DNA of 64,000 nucleotides from Haloglomus litoreum (GTDB taxonomy: Archaea; Halobacteriota; Halobacteria; Halobacteriales; Haloarculaceae), in assembly GCF_029338515.1 (NCBI RefSeq), contig NZ_CP119988.1, positions 1,364,001 through 1,428,000 on the forward strand, read 5' to 3'. The position numbers and the translations under genes were made by a program. This document shows, piece by piece, positions 44,534 through 54,129 of this stretch; the stretch's first letter is position 1; every line of letters starts with the position of its first letter. A model generated the notes under the pieces. The model ran no database searches, was not told the origin of the DNA, and saw only the letters and a list, made by a program, of their open reading frames with translations.

Positions 44534-45610
44534 TCAGGCGTGCCGTTCGAGCAGTTCGTCCAGCCGCTCCAGGCCCTCCTCCAGATGCGCCGTCTCGTCG
44601 CCGAAGCCGAGCCGGAAGCGGTCGGGCTGGTCGAACGCCTCGCCCGGCGCCAGCACCACGCCGGCCTCCTCGACGACCCGCTCGCAGAACGACCGGCCAC
44701 CGAAGAACCCGTCCGGCACCTCGATGAACGCGTTCACGCCGGTCTCGGGCTCGGTCCACGCCAGTCCGTGCCGGTCGACGAACTCGCGGACGAGTTCGTG
44801 GTTCCGGGCCGCCAGGTCGCGGCTCTCGGCCAGGATCTCGGCCTCCGTCTCCGGTTCCAGCGCCTGCTCGGCGACGCGCTGGGAGACCGCGGGCGGTGAG
44901 ATGGTGGTGTAGTCCTTCCACTGGGCGGCGGCCTCGACCACCTCGCGCGGCCCGGCGACCCAGCCGAAGCGCAGGCCCGCGAGGCCGTAGGCCTTCGAGA
45001 GGCTGCAGGTGGAGACGCCGTACGGGCCGAGGCTGGCGGCCGGCGGCGGGACCTCGTCGGCGCCGGCGAACGGCCGGTACACCCCGTCACAGAGGAGGTA
45101 CGCGCCGGCGTCCGCAGCGTGTTCGTACACCGCGCGGACACGGTCGGGCCGGTGGACCCGCCCGGTTGGGTTGTTCGGGTTGTTGAGTACCACGAGGGCC
45201 GTGTCCGGGCGGATGGCTTCGGCGACGGCCTCGGGGTCGAGCCGCCAGTCCGCCCCCGCGTCGAGTTCGACGCGGGTCACCGCGCCGAACGCCTCCGGGA
45301 GCGCGTGGAGCGACTGGTACGTGGGCGTGACGACGACGGCGTGCTCGCCCATGAGCGCGGCGAACGTGACGAAGTTGGCCTCCTGCGCGCCACAGGTCAG
45401 CAGCACCTCGTCGGCGTCGCGGTCGTAGCGCTCGCCGATATGGGCCCGGAGTCCGGGGTCCCCGTCGGTCGGGATGACGTAGCCGAAGTCCTCGGGAACG
45501 AGGTCGAAGCGGGTCGGGTCCAGCGGCCGCACGCCGGACTCGGCGAGCATCAGGTTGTCCGCCTCGTGGGCGGCGAACCACCGCTCCAGGGCGAACGGCT
45601 CGATCTGCAT
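44534..45610 (-). CDS. class I/II PLP aminotransferase
   Basis: 358 aa. [11 protein letters not shown] at about 143-153, D175 in CDGVYRP, PLP lysine K206 in [15 protein letters not shown], all fold-type I signatures. Transfers amino groups from an amino acid; the specific donor is not visible. A GTTTTGTCC element about 24 nt before ATG 45610 is the likely TATA. Alternative: an L-threonine-phosphate decarboxylase-like enzyme. Confidence 0.88.
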   Translation of the reverse strand: MQIEPFALERWFAAHEADNLMLAESGVRPLDPTRFDLVPEDFGYVIPTDGDPGLRAHIGERYDRDADEVLLTCGAQEANFVTFAALMGEHAVVVTPTYQSLHALPEAFGAVTRVELDAGADWRLDPEAVAEAIRPDTALVVLNNPNNPTGRVHRPDRVRAVYEHAADAGAYLLCDGVYRPFAGADEVPPPAASLGPYGVSTCSLSKAYGLAGLRFGWVAGPREVVEAAAQWKDYTTISPPAVSQRVAEQALEPETEAEILAESRDLAARNHELVREFVDRHGLAWTEPETGVNAFIEVPDGFFGGRSFCERVVEEAGVVLAPGEAFDQPDRFRLGFGDETAHLEEGLERLDELLERHA

Positions 45611-45664
45611 ACCGGGGGCTCGGGGGCGGAGGACAAAACCGACTGGGGTCCGGCGGCCGGCCGC

Positions 45665-47470
45665 TCAGTCCTCGTCGGGCTCGACGTCGACGCGCCCGTG
45701 CATCTCGTTGACCATCAGCGAAGCGTCGTCGATGCTGATGGCATCGAGATCACCCTCGACGTCCTCGTCGTCGAGGAGCCCTCCGGTATCGAACGAATCG
45801 TAGTTATCGGGCTCGAACACGTCGGTCTCGCCCCCGTCGAAGATGCGGTCGACGGCATCCCCCTCGAGTTCGCCCTCCGCGTAGTCGTTGCCGTTCTTCG
45901 TGATGCTGACTGCCCCTGCGTCGGGGTCGGCGTCGTCGTCGGTGTCGACCAGTTCCACCTGCACGCGGTAGCGGTCGCTCGTCCCAGTCAGCGTCGCGTC
46001 CAGGCTGACCCGCTCCTCCGCGTCACAGGTCGCCGTGGCGGCGGCAGCCCACGGCGGCGGTCCCGGGCTCGGCCCGGTGGTCGAGGAGCCGATTCCCAGC
46101 AGACACTCGTCGGTCGTCACGGCGTGGCCGTTCGAGAGGTGGAACTGGTCGACCGTCCCGAGGCCCGCGAACCGCTGGTTCGCCGACATGACCGTGTAGA
46201 CCGGGTTCGAGCCCGATGGCGGCGGGCCGGGGCTGGTCGTCGGGCGGCCGGTGTCAGTCAGCTCGAACCGGACCTTCCTGGCGTCGTCGGCCGGGTCGTC
46301 GCCGTCGATGCTCGCGCGGATCCGGACCGGTGAGGACGGGCTGGGCCCCGTGGTGTACTCGAACGTCACCGTCCCGTCGCCGCTGGTGTCGAGTTCCGCG
46401 GCCGACAGCATCCCGCTCCCGGACACGGTGTTCAGGTGGACCGCCTCGCCGTTCACGCCGCTCCCCGCGGGGTCGTTGACCCGGGCGGTGAACCGGTAGG
46501 TGGTGCTCGGCTCCAGGAGCTTCGCCCGGTCACCCGCGGCCGAGACGTAGGCGGGGGTGGCGGTCGCTGTGTCACCGACGCCGAGGCGGGTGATGCGGAG
46601 CTGGTAGGTCGCGCTCCCGGTCGAGTCGAACTCCAGCGTCACCTCGTTCGGCGTCCCGCTCCCCGTGTCCGTGTAGCGCAGCCCCGTCAGCTTCGACTCG
46701 TCGGCCACGTACCCGTCCCAGGCCGACTCGGGGAGGTTCGTCGGCAGCGTCAGCGTCGCCGGCGACCCCGTCGCGGTGACGGTCGTGTACCGGGTCGACG
46801 TGCTCACGGGCTCGATGTCGACCTTCGCCTGCCGTGCCTGCCGGCGGTACTCGCCCGAGAGGAGCACCAGCTGGATGCGGTTCCCGGAGACGAGTCCGCC
46901 GTCGGAGACCAGCCTCAGCTCGCCGTTGTCGAACTCCTTGACGAGCACGCCGTGTTCGAGCCGGTAGGTCGGCTCGGCAGCACGCCGGTACTCCGCCTCG
47001 AGCGACAGGAGCCGGGTGTCGAACCGGCGGGTCGACCCGTCCCAGTAGTCCGGGGCGGCCGACGCGCTGAAGCCGCTGAGTGCCACGCCGTCGACCATCC
47101 GCTCGCTCGTCGACAGCCGGCTCCGGGGCTCCGGCGGGTTCACCGCCACGGCCCGCGCCGGGTACGATGGCGAGGTCGCCAGCGTCACCGACTGGGTCGT
47201 CCCACTGCGGCCCGTCTCCTGCATCGTCTGCTGGAGCGCCTCCATCTCGCTCTCGAGCGCCTGCGAGTGCTCGAACTCGATCCGTTCGTTCTGGTGTGGA
47301 ACCACGTCGGCCTGGTAGATGGCGAACGTGGTCATCGTCACCGAGAACATCAGCGCGAACCCGAGGACCTGCGTCGAGGCCCGGTCCTCGAACAGCGTCA
47401 CGGTCGCTCTCCCGGCCCCCGCCCCACCAGGCGGCGGCCCCCGTCCCCGTTTCATCCTTGTGGCCACCAT
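45665..47470 (-). CDS. pilin-like membrane/surface protein
   Basis: 601 aa by the longest frame; MKRGRG at 47455 is an equally good start. A single N-terminal hydrophobic segment (QVLGFALMFSVTMTTFAIYQ) is preceded by basic residues and followed by a long extracellular beta-rich region with Thr, Ser, Asp and three Pro-Gly linkers. This layout is typical of haloarchaeal pilin-like or DUF7289-type proteins. The C-terminal 90 residues are strongly acidic. A decayed relative lies just upstream at 47519-47760. Confidence 0.65.
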   Translation of the reverse strand: MVATRMKRGRGPPPGGAGAGRATVTLFEDRASTQVLGFALMFSVTMTTFAIYQADVVPHQNERIEFEHSQALESEMEALQQTMQETGRSGTTQSVTLATSPSYPARAVAVNPPEPRSRLSTSERMVDGVALSGFSASAAPDYWDGSTRRFDTRLLSLEAEYRRAAEPTYRLEHGVLVKEFDNGELRLVSDGGLVSGNRIQLVLLSGEYRRQARQAKVDIEPVSTSTRYTTVTATGSPATLTLPTNLPESAWDGYVADESKLTGLRYTDTGSGTPNEVTLEFDSTGSATYQLRITRLGVGDTATATPAYVSAAGDRAKLLEPSTTYRFTARVNDPAGSGVNGEAVHLNTVSGSGMLSAAELDTSGDGTVTFEYTTGPSPSSPVRIRASIDGDDPADDARKVRFELTDTGRPTTSPGPPPSGSNPVYTVMSANQRFAGLGTVDQFHLSNGHAVTTDECLLGIGSSTTGPSPGPPPWAAAATATCDAEERVSLDATLTGTSDRYRVQVELVDTDDDADPDAGAVSITKNGNDYAEGELEGDAVDRIFDGGETDVFEPDNYDSFDTGGLLDDEDVEGDLDAISIDDASLMVNEMHGRVDVEPDED

Positions 47471-47518
47471 CGGCTCGTGACGGTTAAGCGTAGCGCCGTT
47501 CGACCCCCTCGAACCGCC

Positions 47519-47760
47519 TCACCGGGACGCTGACGGCCTCGAACGTACGTTCAGGTCCTCGGTACCGGCGTGATATATCCGGCTGTTCAAGTGCGGGCCG
47601 GCGGCGACAGGCCACGATGGCGGCGCGGTCGACGGTGCCCGCGAGCGTCCGCATCTCCGCTCGCAGCGTCTCGTTGTCCTGGTGCTCGAATCCTCGTTCC
47701 GGTGTGGGACCAAGTCGGCCTGGTACAGCGTGAACGACCCGGAGGCCGTCCGAGGTTCGT
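47519..47760 (-). pseudogene. decayed N-terminal fragment of a pilin-like gene
   Basis: The minus strand reads FTLYQADLVPHRNE, then after a frameshift GFEHQDNETLRAEMRTLAGT. The intact neighbour has FAIYQADVVPHQNE and FEHSQALESEMEALQQT at the same places. No hydrophobic segment or start remains in frame. I infer a broken tandem paralogue. Confidence 0.55.
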
Positions 47761-47766
47761 GAACGC

Positions 47767-49455
47767 TCAGTCGTCCTGGCGCTTGCGCATCTCCTGGCGG
47801 GTGAACTGTGGCTTGGCGCTGATGCCGCTCGGCTCCCGGAACGAGCGGTACAGGAGGAACAGCACGAGTCCGCCGGCGACCCCCGGCGCGACCGCCGAGA
47901 CGGGTGTCGCGAAGGCGTAGAGGATGGCCGTCGAGAGCACCGTCCCCGTCAGCAGCAGTCCCAGCACGAGCCGTCGGGCGAGGGTGTCGAAGACCGCCTC
48001 CTCGTCCGAGACGGTCGCCTCGACCTCGAGGTCGCCGCGGTTGATGCGGTCGAGCGCGTCCTCCAGTTTCGGGGGGGTTCGGACCGCGGCGCGGGCGGCG
48101 TCGTTGACCTCCTCGGCGCGCTCGGTGAGGAACTCCCGGACGCTGGCCTGGACGTACCCCTCCTGCCGGAGGTAGTCGGTGGCGACTTCGATGAAGTCGA
48201 AGTCCGGGTCCAGCGTCACGCAGACACCCTCGACGACCGTCGCCACGCGCAGGACGAGCGCCAGGTTCGGCGGCAGCCGGAGCGGGAACTCGTAGATGGT
48301 GTCCTCGACCTGCTCGACGATCTGCTGGACGCGGTACTGCTCGATGTCCTCGCCGCGGGCGTCGGCGATGGCCAGCTCCATCACGTCGGCCATCACCTCG
48401 CGGTCGGCCTCGGGCGACAACGTCCCGAGCTCGATGAGCGTATCGAGGATGGCGTCGATGTCCTGGTCCGCGACGGCGATGTAGAAGTCGACGATCTTGT
48501 CCTGGACGAAGGCGTCGACCCGGCCGGACATCCCGAAGTCGTAGAACACGAGCGTCCCGTCGTCCTGCACGGCGAGGTTGCCGGGATGGGGGTCGGCGTG
48601 GAAGGTGCCGTCCGTGACGAGCATCTTCAGGTAGGCGCGCTGGAGCGTCTCCGCCAGCGCCGTCCGGTCGAGGCCGCGCTCGTCCAGTCCCTCCACGTCG
48701 GAGATCTTCGTCCCGGGGACGTACTCCATCGTCAGCACCCGGCCCGTGGAGCGCTCGGCGTCGACCGCCGGGATGCGGACCGCGGGCTCGTCGGCGAAGT
48801 TCGCGCGGATCTCCTCCAGCATCCCCCGTTCGCGTTCGTAGTCCATCTCCTCGCGGATGGTCTTCGCGAACTCGTCGGCGAGCGTCCGCATCGAGAACGA
48901 GCGGGCCTGGTCGATGAACCGCATCAGGATGGGCAGCGAGAACGTGATGACCCGGAGGTCGGCCTCGACCAGGGACTCGATGCCCGGCCGCCGGACCTTC
49001 ACCGCGACCTCGCGGCGGCCGTCGGGGCTCCCCGCGACCGGTTCCGGGACCGTCGCCGTGTACACCTGTCCGAGCGAGGCCCCGCTGATGGGGTCAGTGT
49101 CGAACGACTCGAACGCCTCGTCGACGGGCCCCAGGTCCTCCTCGATGACCGGGCGAACGGCCTCCCAGTCGGCCGGCGGGACACGGTCCTGCAGTTGCTC
49201 GAACTCGTCGATGTACTCCGGCGGGAGGATGTCCGGCCGGGTCGAGAGGATCTGCCCGAGCTTGATGAACGTCGGGCCCAGCGTCAGCAGCGAGTCCAGC
49301 AGCTTCCGGGCCCGGCGGCGACGCGTCTCGGCGTCGACCTGCCGGGCTCGCCCGAACAGGAGGAACCGCCGCCGGTCTCGGGCGTACGCCAGCAGGAGCG
49401 GCAGGAACTGGTAGACGACGACGGGGAACCGGCGGTACGCGCGGAGGTTCACCAC
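47767..49455 (-). CDS. ABC1/AarF/UbiB kinase-like protein
   Basis: 562 aa. KxGQ motif (FIKLGQILSTRPDILP), Ala-rich loop (GASLGQVY), VAVKVRRPG, HADPHPGNLAV and the DFG-like FYDFGMSG are all in order. Two C-terminal hydrophobic helices (about 495-535) anchor it to the membrane. UbiB family members support quinone-lipid synthesis; in haloarchaea probably menaquinone or lipid metabolism (inference). It follows hsp20 by 4 nt, so it is co-transcribed. Confidence 0.88.
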   Translation of the reverse strand: MVNLRAYRRFPVVVYQFLPLLLAYARDRRRFLLFGRARQVDAETRRRRARKLLDSLLTLGPTFIKLGQILSTRPDILPPEYIDEFEQLQDRVPPADWEAVRPVIEEDLGPVDEAFESFDTDPISGASLGQVYTATVPEPVAGSPDGRREVAVKVRRPGIESLVEADLRVITFSLPILMRFIDQARSFSMRTLADEFAKTIREEMDYERERGMLEEIRANFADEPAVRIPAVDAERSTGRVLTMEYVPGTKISDVEGLDERGLDRTALAETLQRAYLKMLVTDGTFHADPHPGNLAVQDDGTLVFYDFGMSGRVDAFVQDKIVDFYIAVADQDIDAILDTLIELGTLSPEADREVMADVMELAIADARGEDIEQYRVQQIVEQVEDTIYEFPLRLPPNLALVLRVATVVEGVCVTLDPDFDFIEVATDYLRQEGYVQASVREFLTERAEEVNDAARAAVRTPPKLEDALDRINRGDLEVEATVSDEEAVFDTLARRLVLGLLLTGTVLSTAILYAFATPVSAVAPGVAGGLVLFLLYRSFREPSGISAKPQFTRQEMRKRQDD

Positions 49456-49459
49456 GCGC

Positions 49460-49816
49460 TTACGCGTCCTCGACAGGCACCCGCGTCTCGCCCGCCGCGC
49501 CCCGCTTCGGGAGCGTCACCGTGAGGACACCCCGGTTCATGGAGGCGGTGGCGCCCTCGTCGCCGGCGTTCGGCGGCAGCGGCAGCTCGGCGTCCAGGAA
49601 CAGCGACCGGCCCTCCTCCAGGTACGAGAACTCCGCGGGGACGTCCTTGGCCCGACGGGCCTCGATGCGGAGGCGCCCGCCGTCGATGGAGACGTCCACC
49701 GTGTCCGCCGTGGCGCCGGGCAGGTCCATCACGACGCGGTGGGCATCGTCGCTCTCGAGCAGGTCCGCGAACACCGTCTCCGGGAGCTCGCGCAGGGCCT
49801 CGCGGAACGCGTTCAT
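49460..49816 (-). CDS. Hsp20/alpha-crystallin small chaperone
   Basis: 118 aa. Alpha-crystallin core: HRVVMDLPGATADTVDVSID, GRLRIEARR and the GVLTVTLPKR (GVL) signature. Short N- and C-terminal arms. The promoter carries a perfect inverted repeat around the TATA element. Linked to the UbiB gene in one transcript. Confidence 0.88.
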   Translation of the reverse strand: MNAFREALRELPETVFADLLESDDAHRVVMDLPGATADTVDVSIDGGRLRIEARRAKDVPAEFSYLEEGRSLFLDAELPLPPNAGDEGATASMNRGVLTVTLPKRGAAGETRVPVEDA

Positions 49817-49828
49817 GCCCAGAGGTAC

Positions 49829-49858
49829 GGCTCCGGGGGCGAAAAAGGCCCCGGAGCC
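49829..49858 (-). promoter_or_regulatory. hsp20 promoter with 10-bp inverted repeat flanking the TATA box
   Basis: GGCTCCGGGG (49829-49838) and CCCCGGAGCC (49849-49858) are perfect complements. Between them is CCTTTTTCGC on the minus strand, centred 28 nt before ATG 49816. A repressor binding the arms would cover the TATA box. Terminator is excluded by position relative to the gene. Confidence 0.65.
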
Positions 49859-50020
49859 GGAACCGCGCCACCGACCCGCCCGTGGCGGCTCCGCACGTCC
49901 GGAACGCCCGTTCCAGCCCCGCGACGATGCAGGGGCGGCTCCCGGTGTCGTCCGTGCGAATGGATACCAAGTGGCCAGAAGGTACTTAGAGAACCGGCAG
50001 TAATCGCTGGTTGATCACGG

Positions 50021-50326
50021 ATGAGCACCTACACCGCGGCGGGCGACCGCATGGCGGCCGACGGCCGGGCGGTGGTGCTGGTGCGGAACGGAACGACAGA
50101 GCCCCGGAGCGCGACGGTCGTCATCGACGGCGCCGAGTCCGCGACACGGCACGCCGCCCTCTCGCCCGGCGAGGTCGGTGTCGTCGCGGCCCCCGCCACC
50201 GGCCAGGTCGTCGCCGCGGTCCACACGGACGACGCCTCGGCCTCGTTCTCGTTCGACCCCGAAACGGCGTCGGCGCCGCCCCTGTTCGCGCTCCGTCCGG
50301 GCGGGGTCCTCGTCTCGTCGGGGTGA
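50021..50326 (+). CDS. small beta-rich protein (101 aa)
   Basis: MSTYTAAGDRMAADGRAVVL, then alternating strands (SATVVIDG, GEVGVVAAPATGQVVAAVH). Acidic, no Cys, no membrane segment. No family recognised. Confidence 0.6.
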   Translation: MSTYTAAGDRMAADGRAVVLVRNGTTEPRSATVVIDGAESATRHAALSPGEVGVVAAPATGQVVAAVHTDDASASFSFDPETASAPPLFALRPGGVLVSSG

Positions 50327-50366
50327 CACCGTCACCGCGCCGGGGCCCGGCCCGGCTCCGCGAGTG

Positions 50367-50813
50367 TCACTCACCGAGCGTGACGGCCTCGTGAGCGGCG
50401 TTCCGCAGCGCGTCCGAGCGACCGTGGGTCCCCGGGGCGATGGCCAGCGTCCGGCAGCCGCGCCGGGCCGCCAGCTCCAGGACGGGCTTGAAATCGGTGT
50501 CCCGGGAGGCGACCGCGAGCACGTCGCAGTCGCCGTCGGTGACGGTCGTGGCGGCGTCCACGGCGAGCTTCACGTCCACGTCCCCGCTGGTGATGACGAC
50601 CTCGTACCCCCGGGCCTCGGCGGCCTGGATGAGCCCCGAGGAGGCCTGCTCGTCGAGGTAGACGCGGGTGATGACGGGCCGCCCCATCGCGGCGGCGGCC
50701 GCCCGGACCTCGTCGAGGTCCGTGTCGAACTCGCTCCGGAGGACGTTCGGACCGTCGACGAACAGCGCGACGCGGTCCGTGCCGCCGCCGAACAGTCCGT
50801 CGAGGAGTCCCAT
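50367..50813 (-). CDS. NYN domain ribonuclease-like protein (LabA/TIGR00288 type)
   Basis: 148 aa from ATG 50813. Acidic PIN-like residues are seen: VALFVDGPNVLRSEF, SGDVDVKLAVDA, DVLAVASRDTDFKPVL. These match NYN/PIN nucleases that cut RNA. Substrate unknown. The far longer frame upstream is the shadow of the antiporter gene. Confidence 0.82.
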   Translation of the reverse strand: MGLLDGLFGGGTDRVALFVDGPNVLRSEFDTDLDEVRAAAAAMGRPVITRVYLDEQASSGLIQAAEARGYEVVITSGDVDVKLAVDAATTVTDGDCDVLAVASRDTDFKPVLELAARRGCRTLAIAPGTHGRSDALRNAAHEAVTLGE

Positions 50814-50948
50814 CGCCGACGGATGCGGGACGGGTGGGCATAGCGCTGGCGGTCCCCCGGCGGCGCGGGCCCGCCCCCAACCCACCGTGTCGCCGCGCGG
50901 TCGTCGTGTTCGACCATCCTTATGGGGGCGCCCCGAACAGGACCCCCA

Positions 50949-52814
50949 ATGGCAGCCGCGCTTCCGCCGGCGCCGGTCGTCACCGCCTCCGAGTTCCTCG
51001 TTCTCGTCCAGGAGAGCGGTGGCGCCATCATCGAGGAGACGCTCATCCAGCTCCTGCCCGTCTTCATCATCGCCGCCGGGGTCGGTATCTTCGTCGCCAA
51101 GGTCGGCCGGTTCCCCTACACTATCGCCCTCCTGCTGACCGGCCTCGTGCTGTCGGTCCTCGCCACGACGACCGGCCAGTTCGGCCGGCTCATCGACATC
51201 CGGCTCTCGGACGAGCTCATCTTCCTCGTCCTGCTCCCGCCGCTGCTGTTCGAGGGCGCCGCGACGACCGACCTCGAACGCCTCCGGCGCAACATCGTCC
51301 CGGTCCTGACGCTCGCGGTCCTCGGCCTCGCCATCGCCGTCGTCCTGCTGGGGGTCGTCGGGACCTACGTCTTCGGCGCGGTCGCGCCCGGGTTCACGCT
51401 GCTGCTCGCGCTGCTGTTCGCCTCGATGGCCCTCCCGACCGACCCGGTGAGCGTGCTGGCCCTGTTCGAGGAACTGGGTGCGCCCGAGCGCCTGAGCGTC
51501 CTCGTCGAGGGGGAGAGCCTCGTCAACGACGGCGTCGGCGTCGTCCTGTTCTCGACGTTCCTCGTCCTCGTCGAGGAGGGGGCGCCGACGAGTCGGCTGT
51601 TCGACCCGGCCGAGATCGCCCGCATCGTGCTCGACGTCGCCGTCGTCTCGCTGGGTGGGCTGCTGGTGGGACTCCTGACGGGCTACGCCGTCTACAGCGT
51701 GATGCGCGAACTCGACGAGCACATGACCGAGATCGTCCTCACGTTCGTGCTCGCGTACGGGTCGTTCGTCCTGGCCGAGCACTACCTCCACGTCTCGGGC
51801 GTCATCGCCACGGTCGTTGCCGGCCTGTTCATCGGCAACCGCGGCGCCGACTACGCGATGAGCCCGCAGACGAAGGTCAGCATCTTCAACTCGCTGGAGA
51901 CAGCCGCCTTCCTCGTCAACACGTTCATCTTCATCATGATCGGCGTGACGACGCCGGTCGATACGCTGGCCGCCCACGGCCGGCTCATCCTGCTCGCCAT
52001 CCCGCTCGTCCTCCTCGTCCGCGCGGCCATCGTCTACCCGCTCACGGCGCTCACCAACCAGTTCGTCGAGCCGACGGTCTCGACCGCGTACCAGCACGTC
52101 CTCGTCTGGGGTGGCCTCCACGGCTCCATCCCCATCGCGCTGGTCCTGGGCCTGCCGCGCACGCTGGCGTCGGGCGCGCCGTTCCCGCTCCGCGAGGAAC
52201 TCCGCGCGATGGTGTTCGGCGTCGCGGCGTTCTCGCTGGTCGTCCAGGGCCTGACGATGTCGAACCTGCTCGACCGGCTCGGCGTCGTCACCCGCTCGGA
52301 GGCGACGGAGCTGTACGAACTCCTCCTCGGGCGCGCCCGAGCGGTGGACGAGGCGCTGGAGGCCGCCGAGCGACTCCACGCCGCCGGCGAGATCCCCGAC
52401 GCGGTGTACGAGGACTTCACCGCCGAGTACGAGCGCGAGAAGGCGGACCTGAACCGTACCATCTCGGCGCTCCTGAGCGAGCAGCCGGACCTCGCACGGG
52501 AACAGCTGCTCGCGGGCGAGCGGCAGGTGCTCCAGCACGAGAAGTCCGCCATCATGGACGCCATGCGCAGGGGCGTCGTCAGCGACGACGTCGGCGAGCG
52601 GTTGCTGGAGGAGACCGACCTGAAACTCGACCGCGTCCGCGACGGGGAGAGCACTGTCGCCGGCTCCGAGGAGGGGTACACGGAGTTCTGGCGCCAGCGC
52701 GCGGCGGAGTACGGCCTCGAGTCCGAACTGGAGGCCGAGGCGGCCGAGGAGGCGGCCCTCAAGGGAGGCCCCGACGGCGAGGACGCCGAGACCGACCCTG
52801 GGGACGAGGCGTGA
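50949..52814 (+). CDS. CPA1 family Na+(K+)/H+ antiporter
   Basis: 621 aa from ATG 50949. An ATG at 50922 lies inside the CCTTATGG TATA element and is rejected. About twelve hydrophobic helices with the CPA1 motifs FEGAATTDLERLRRN, ALPTDPVSVLALFEELG and VEGESLVNDGVGVVLF (the ND of the ion site). The C-terminal 170 residues are a charged cytoplasmic tail. Important for salt and pH homeostasis in a halophile. Confidence 0.9.
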   Translation: MAAALPPAPVVTASEFLVLVQESGGAIIEETLIQLLPVFIIAAGVGIFVAKVGRFPYTIALLLTGLVLSVLATTTGQFGRLIDIRLSDELIFLVLLPPLLFEGAATTDLERLRRNIVPVLTLAVLGLAIAVVLLGVVGTYVFGAVAPGFTLLLALLFASMALPTDPVSVLALFEELGAPERLSVLVEGESLVNDGVGVVLFSTFLVLVEEGAPTSRLFDPAEIARIVLDVAVVSLGGLLVGLLTGYAVYSVMRELDEHMTEIVLTFVLAYGSFVLAEHYLHVSGVIATVVAGLFIGNRGADYAMSPQTKVSIFNSLETAAFLVNTFIFIMIGVTTPVDTLAAHGRLILLAIPLVLLVRAAIVYPLTALTNQFVEPTVSTAYQHVLVWGGLHGSIPIALVLGLPRTLASGAPFPLREELRAMVFGVAAFSLVVQGLTMSNLLDRLGVVTRSEATELYELLLGRARAVDEALEAAERLHAAGEIPDAVYEDFTAEYEREKADLNRTISALLSEQPDLAREQLLAGERQVLQHEKSAIMDAMRRGVVSDDVGERLLEETDLKLDRVRDGESTVAGSEEGYTEFWRQRAAEYGLESELEAEAAEEAALKGGPDGEDAETDPGDEA

Positions 52815-52823
52815 GCGGACTCC

Positions 52824-53642
52824 CTACGTCGCCGTGTAGCCGCCGTCGTTGAGGTAGACCGCGCCCGTACAGTACGCCGAGGCCGGCGAGGCCAGGAACA
52901 GCGCGAGTCCCTTCAGGTCCTCCGGGTAGCCCAGTCGGCCGAGTGCGGTCTCCCGGCGCATCTGGTCCTGGACCGGCTCCATCCCGGGAGCGTCCTCGCG
53001 GAGCATCCCGCCGCCGATGCCCGTGTGGATCCAGCCCGGCGCGATGGCGTTGACGCGGATGTCCGGCCCGAGTTCGACCGCGGCCTGCTTCGTGAACTGG
53101 ACGACGCCGCCCTTCGAGGCGACGTAGGCCGAGAGGCCGGGCGTCTCCGTTCCCACGAGGCCCAGCACCGAGGCCGTCGTGACGATGCGGCCGCCTCCGT
53201 CGTCCTTCATCGCCGCGGCCGCCTCGCGCACCGTGAGGAAGACGCCGTCCAGGTTCACGTCCATCACCTCGCGCCAGTGCTCCAGCGACTGGCTGTGGAC
53301 AGGGTTGAACAGCCGCCCGATACCGGCGTTGGCGAAGGCCACGTCCAGCCCGCCGAAGGCGTCGACCGTCGCGTCGACGGTGTCGCGCACGTCGTCCTCG
53401 TCGGTCACGTCGCACGCGATTGCACGCACGTCCGCGCCCGTCGCGTCCGCGATGTCGCTGGCGACGGACTCGGCGCCCTCGGCATCGATGTCCGCGAGCA
53501 TCACGTCGGCGCCGGCCTCGGCGCACGCCTCGGCGTACGCCGTCCCGATGCCGCTGGCCCCACCGGTGACGAGCACCGCGTCGCCGTCGAGCGAGAAGGC
53601 CGCCAGTACACCGTCCGCTGCCGGAACGTCGTCTCGTTCCAT
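52824..53642 (-). CDS. short-chain dehydrogenase/reductase
   Basis: 272 aa. Rossmann TGGASGIG near residue 21, ANAGIG, catalytic Ser in TTASVLGLVG and Y-x-x-x-K in YVASKGG. End has YLNDGGYTAT as in classical SDRs. Oxidises or reduces an unknown alcohol/ketone with NAD(P). Confidence 0.9.
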   Translation of the reverse strand: MERDDVPAADGVLAAFSLDGDAVLVTGGASGIGTAYAEACAEAGADVMLADIDAEGAESVASDIADATGADVRAIACDVTDEDDVRDTVDATVDAFGGLDVAFANAGIGRLFNPVHSQSLEHWREVMDVNLDGVFLTVREAAAAMKDDGGGRIVTTASVLGLVGTETPGLSAYVASKGGVVQFTKQAAVELGPDIRVNAIAPGWIHTGIGGGMLREDAPGMEPVQDQMRRETALGRLGYPEDLKGLALFLASPASAYCTGAVYLNDGGYTAT

Positions 53643-53699
53643 GCGTCGCCCTCGGGTGCCCGGGGTTTGGTCGTTTGGCCGCGGATGCGCGGGTCGGGG

Positions 53700-53951
53700 T
53701 CAGGGTCGGGTGCGGGCCCAGGCCGCGCCGGCGGCGACGACGAGCAGGCTGCCGACCACCAGCGGAGCCACCACCAACAGCGGGTGCCACGGTTCGCAGC
53801 CGTCGCAGTTGACCTGCGCGGCGACGGTGAGGTGCGTGTACGCACCGTAGCCGGCCACCGCGGCACCGAGCAGTCCGAGGAGCCAGGAGAGCAGGCGGCT
53901 CCGGGTCAGGGGGCTGTCGCCGTTCGCGTCCGGGGTCGGCGTCTCGGCCAT
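53700..53951 (-). CDS. two-helix membrane protein (83 aa)
   Basis: Two hydrophobic segments (LLSWLLGLLGAAVAGYGAY and LLVVAPLVVGSLLVVAAGA) separated by a loop with CDGC. Start ATG 53951; a CCTTTTCC element is about 25 nt upstream. Function unknown. Confidence 0.62.
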   Translation of the reverse strand: MAETPTPDANGDSPLTRSRLLSWLLGLLGAAVAGYGAYTHLTVAAQVNCDGCEPWHPLLVVAPLVVGSLLVVAAGAAWARTRP

Positions 53952-54129
53952 TGCCGGGTCCACGACACGCGACGGAAAAGGCCTTCTCCAGACACGAACA
54001 GCCGCTCGGGTGACGATGCGGACGGACCGGGCTCCGGACGACCCGTCGACGGCGCGCGCGAGGACGGAGTCGCCGGTCCGGCCGCCCGCGAGCGGAACCG
54101 ATTTGCCTCCGGGCGGTGTCGGCGGCGAT

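Noticed and set aside
50367-52538. 723-codon minus-strand frame extending the NYN gene
   Set aside because: The NYN domain begins at 50813; the extension is the complement of the CPA1 antiporter and is low-complexity Arg/Glu sequence.
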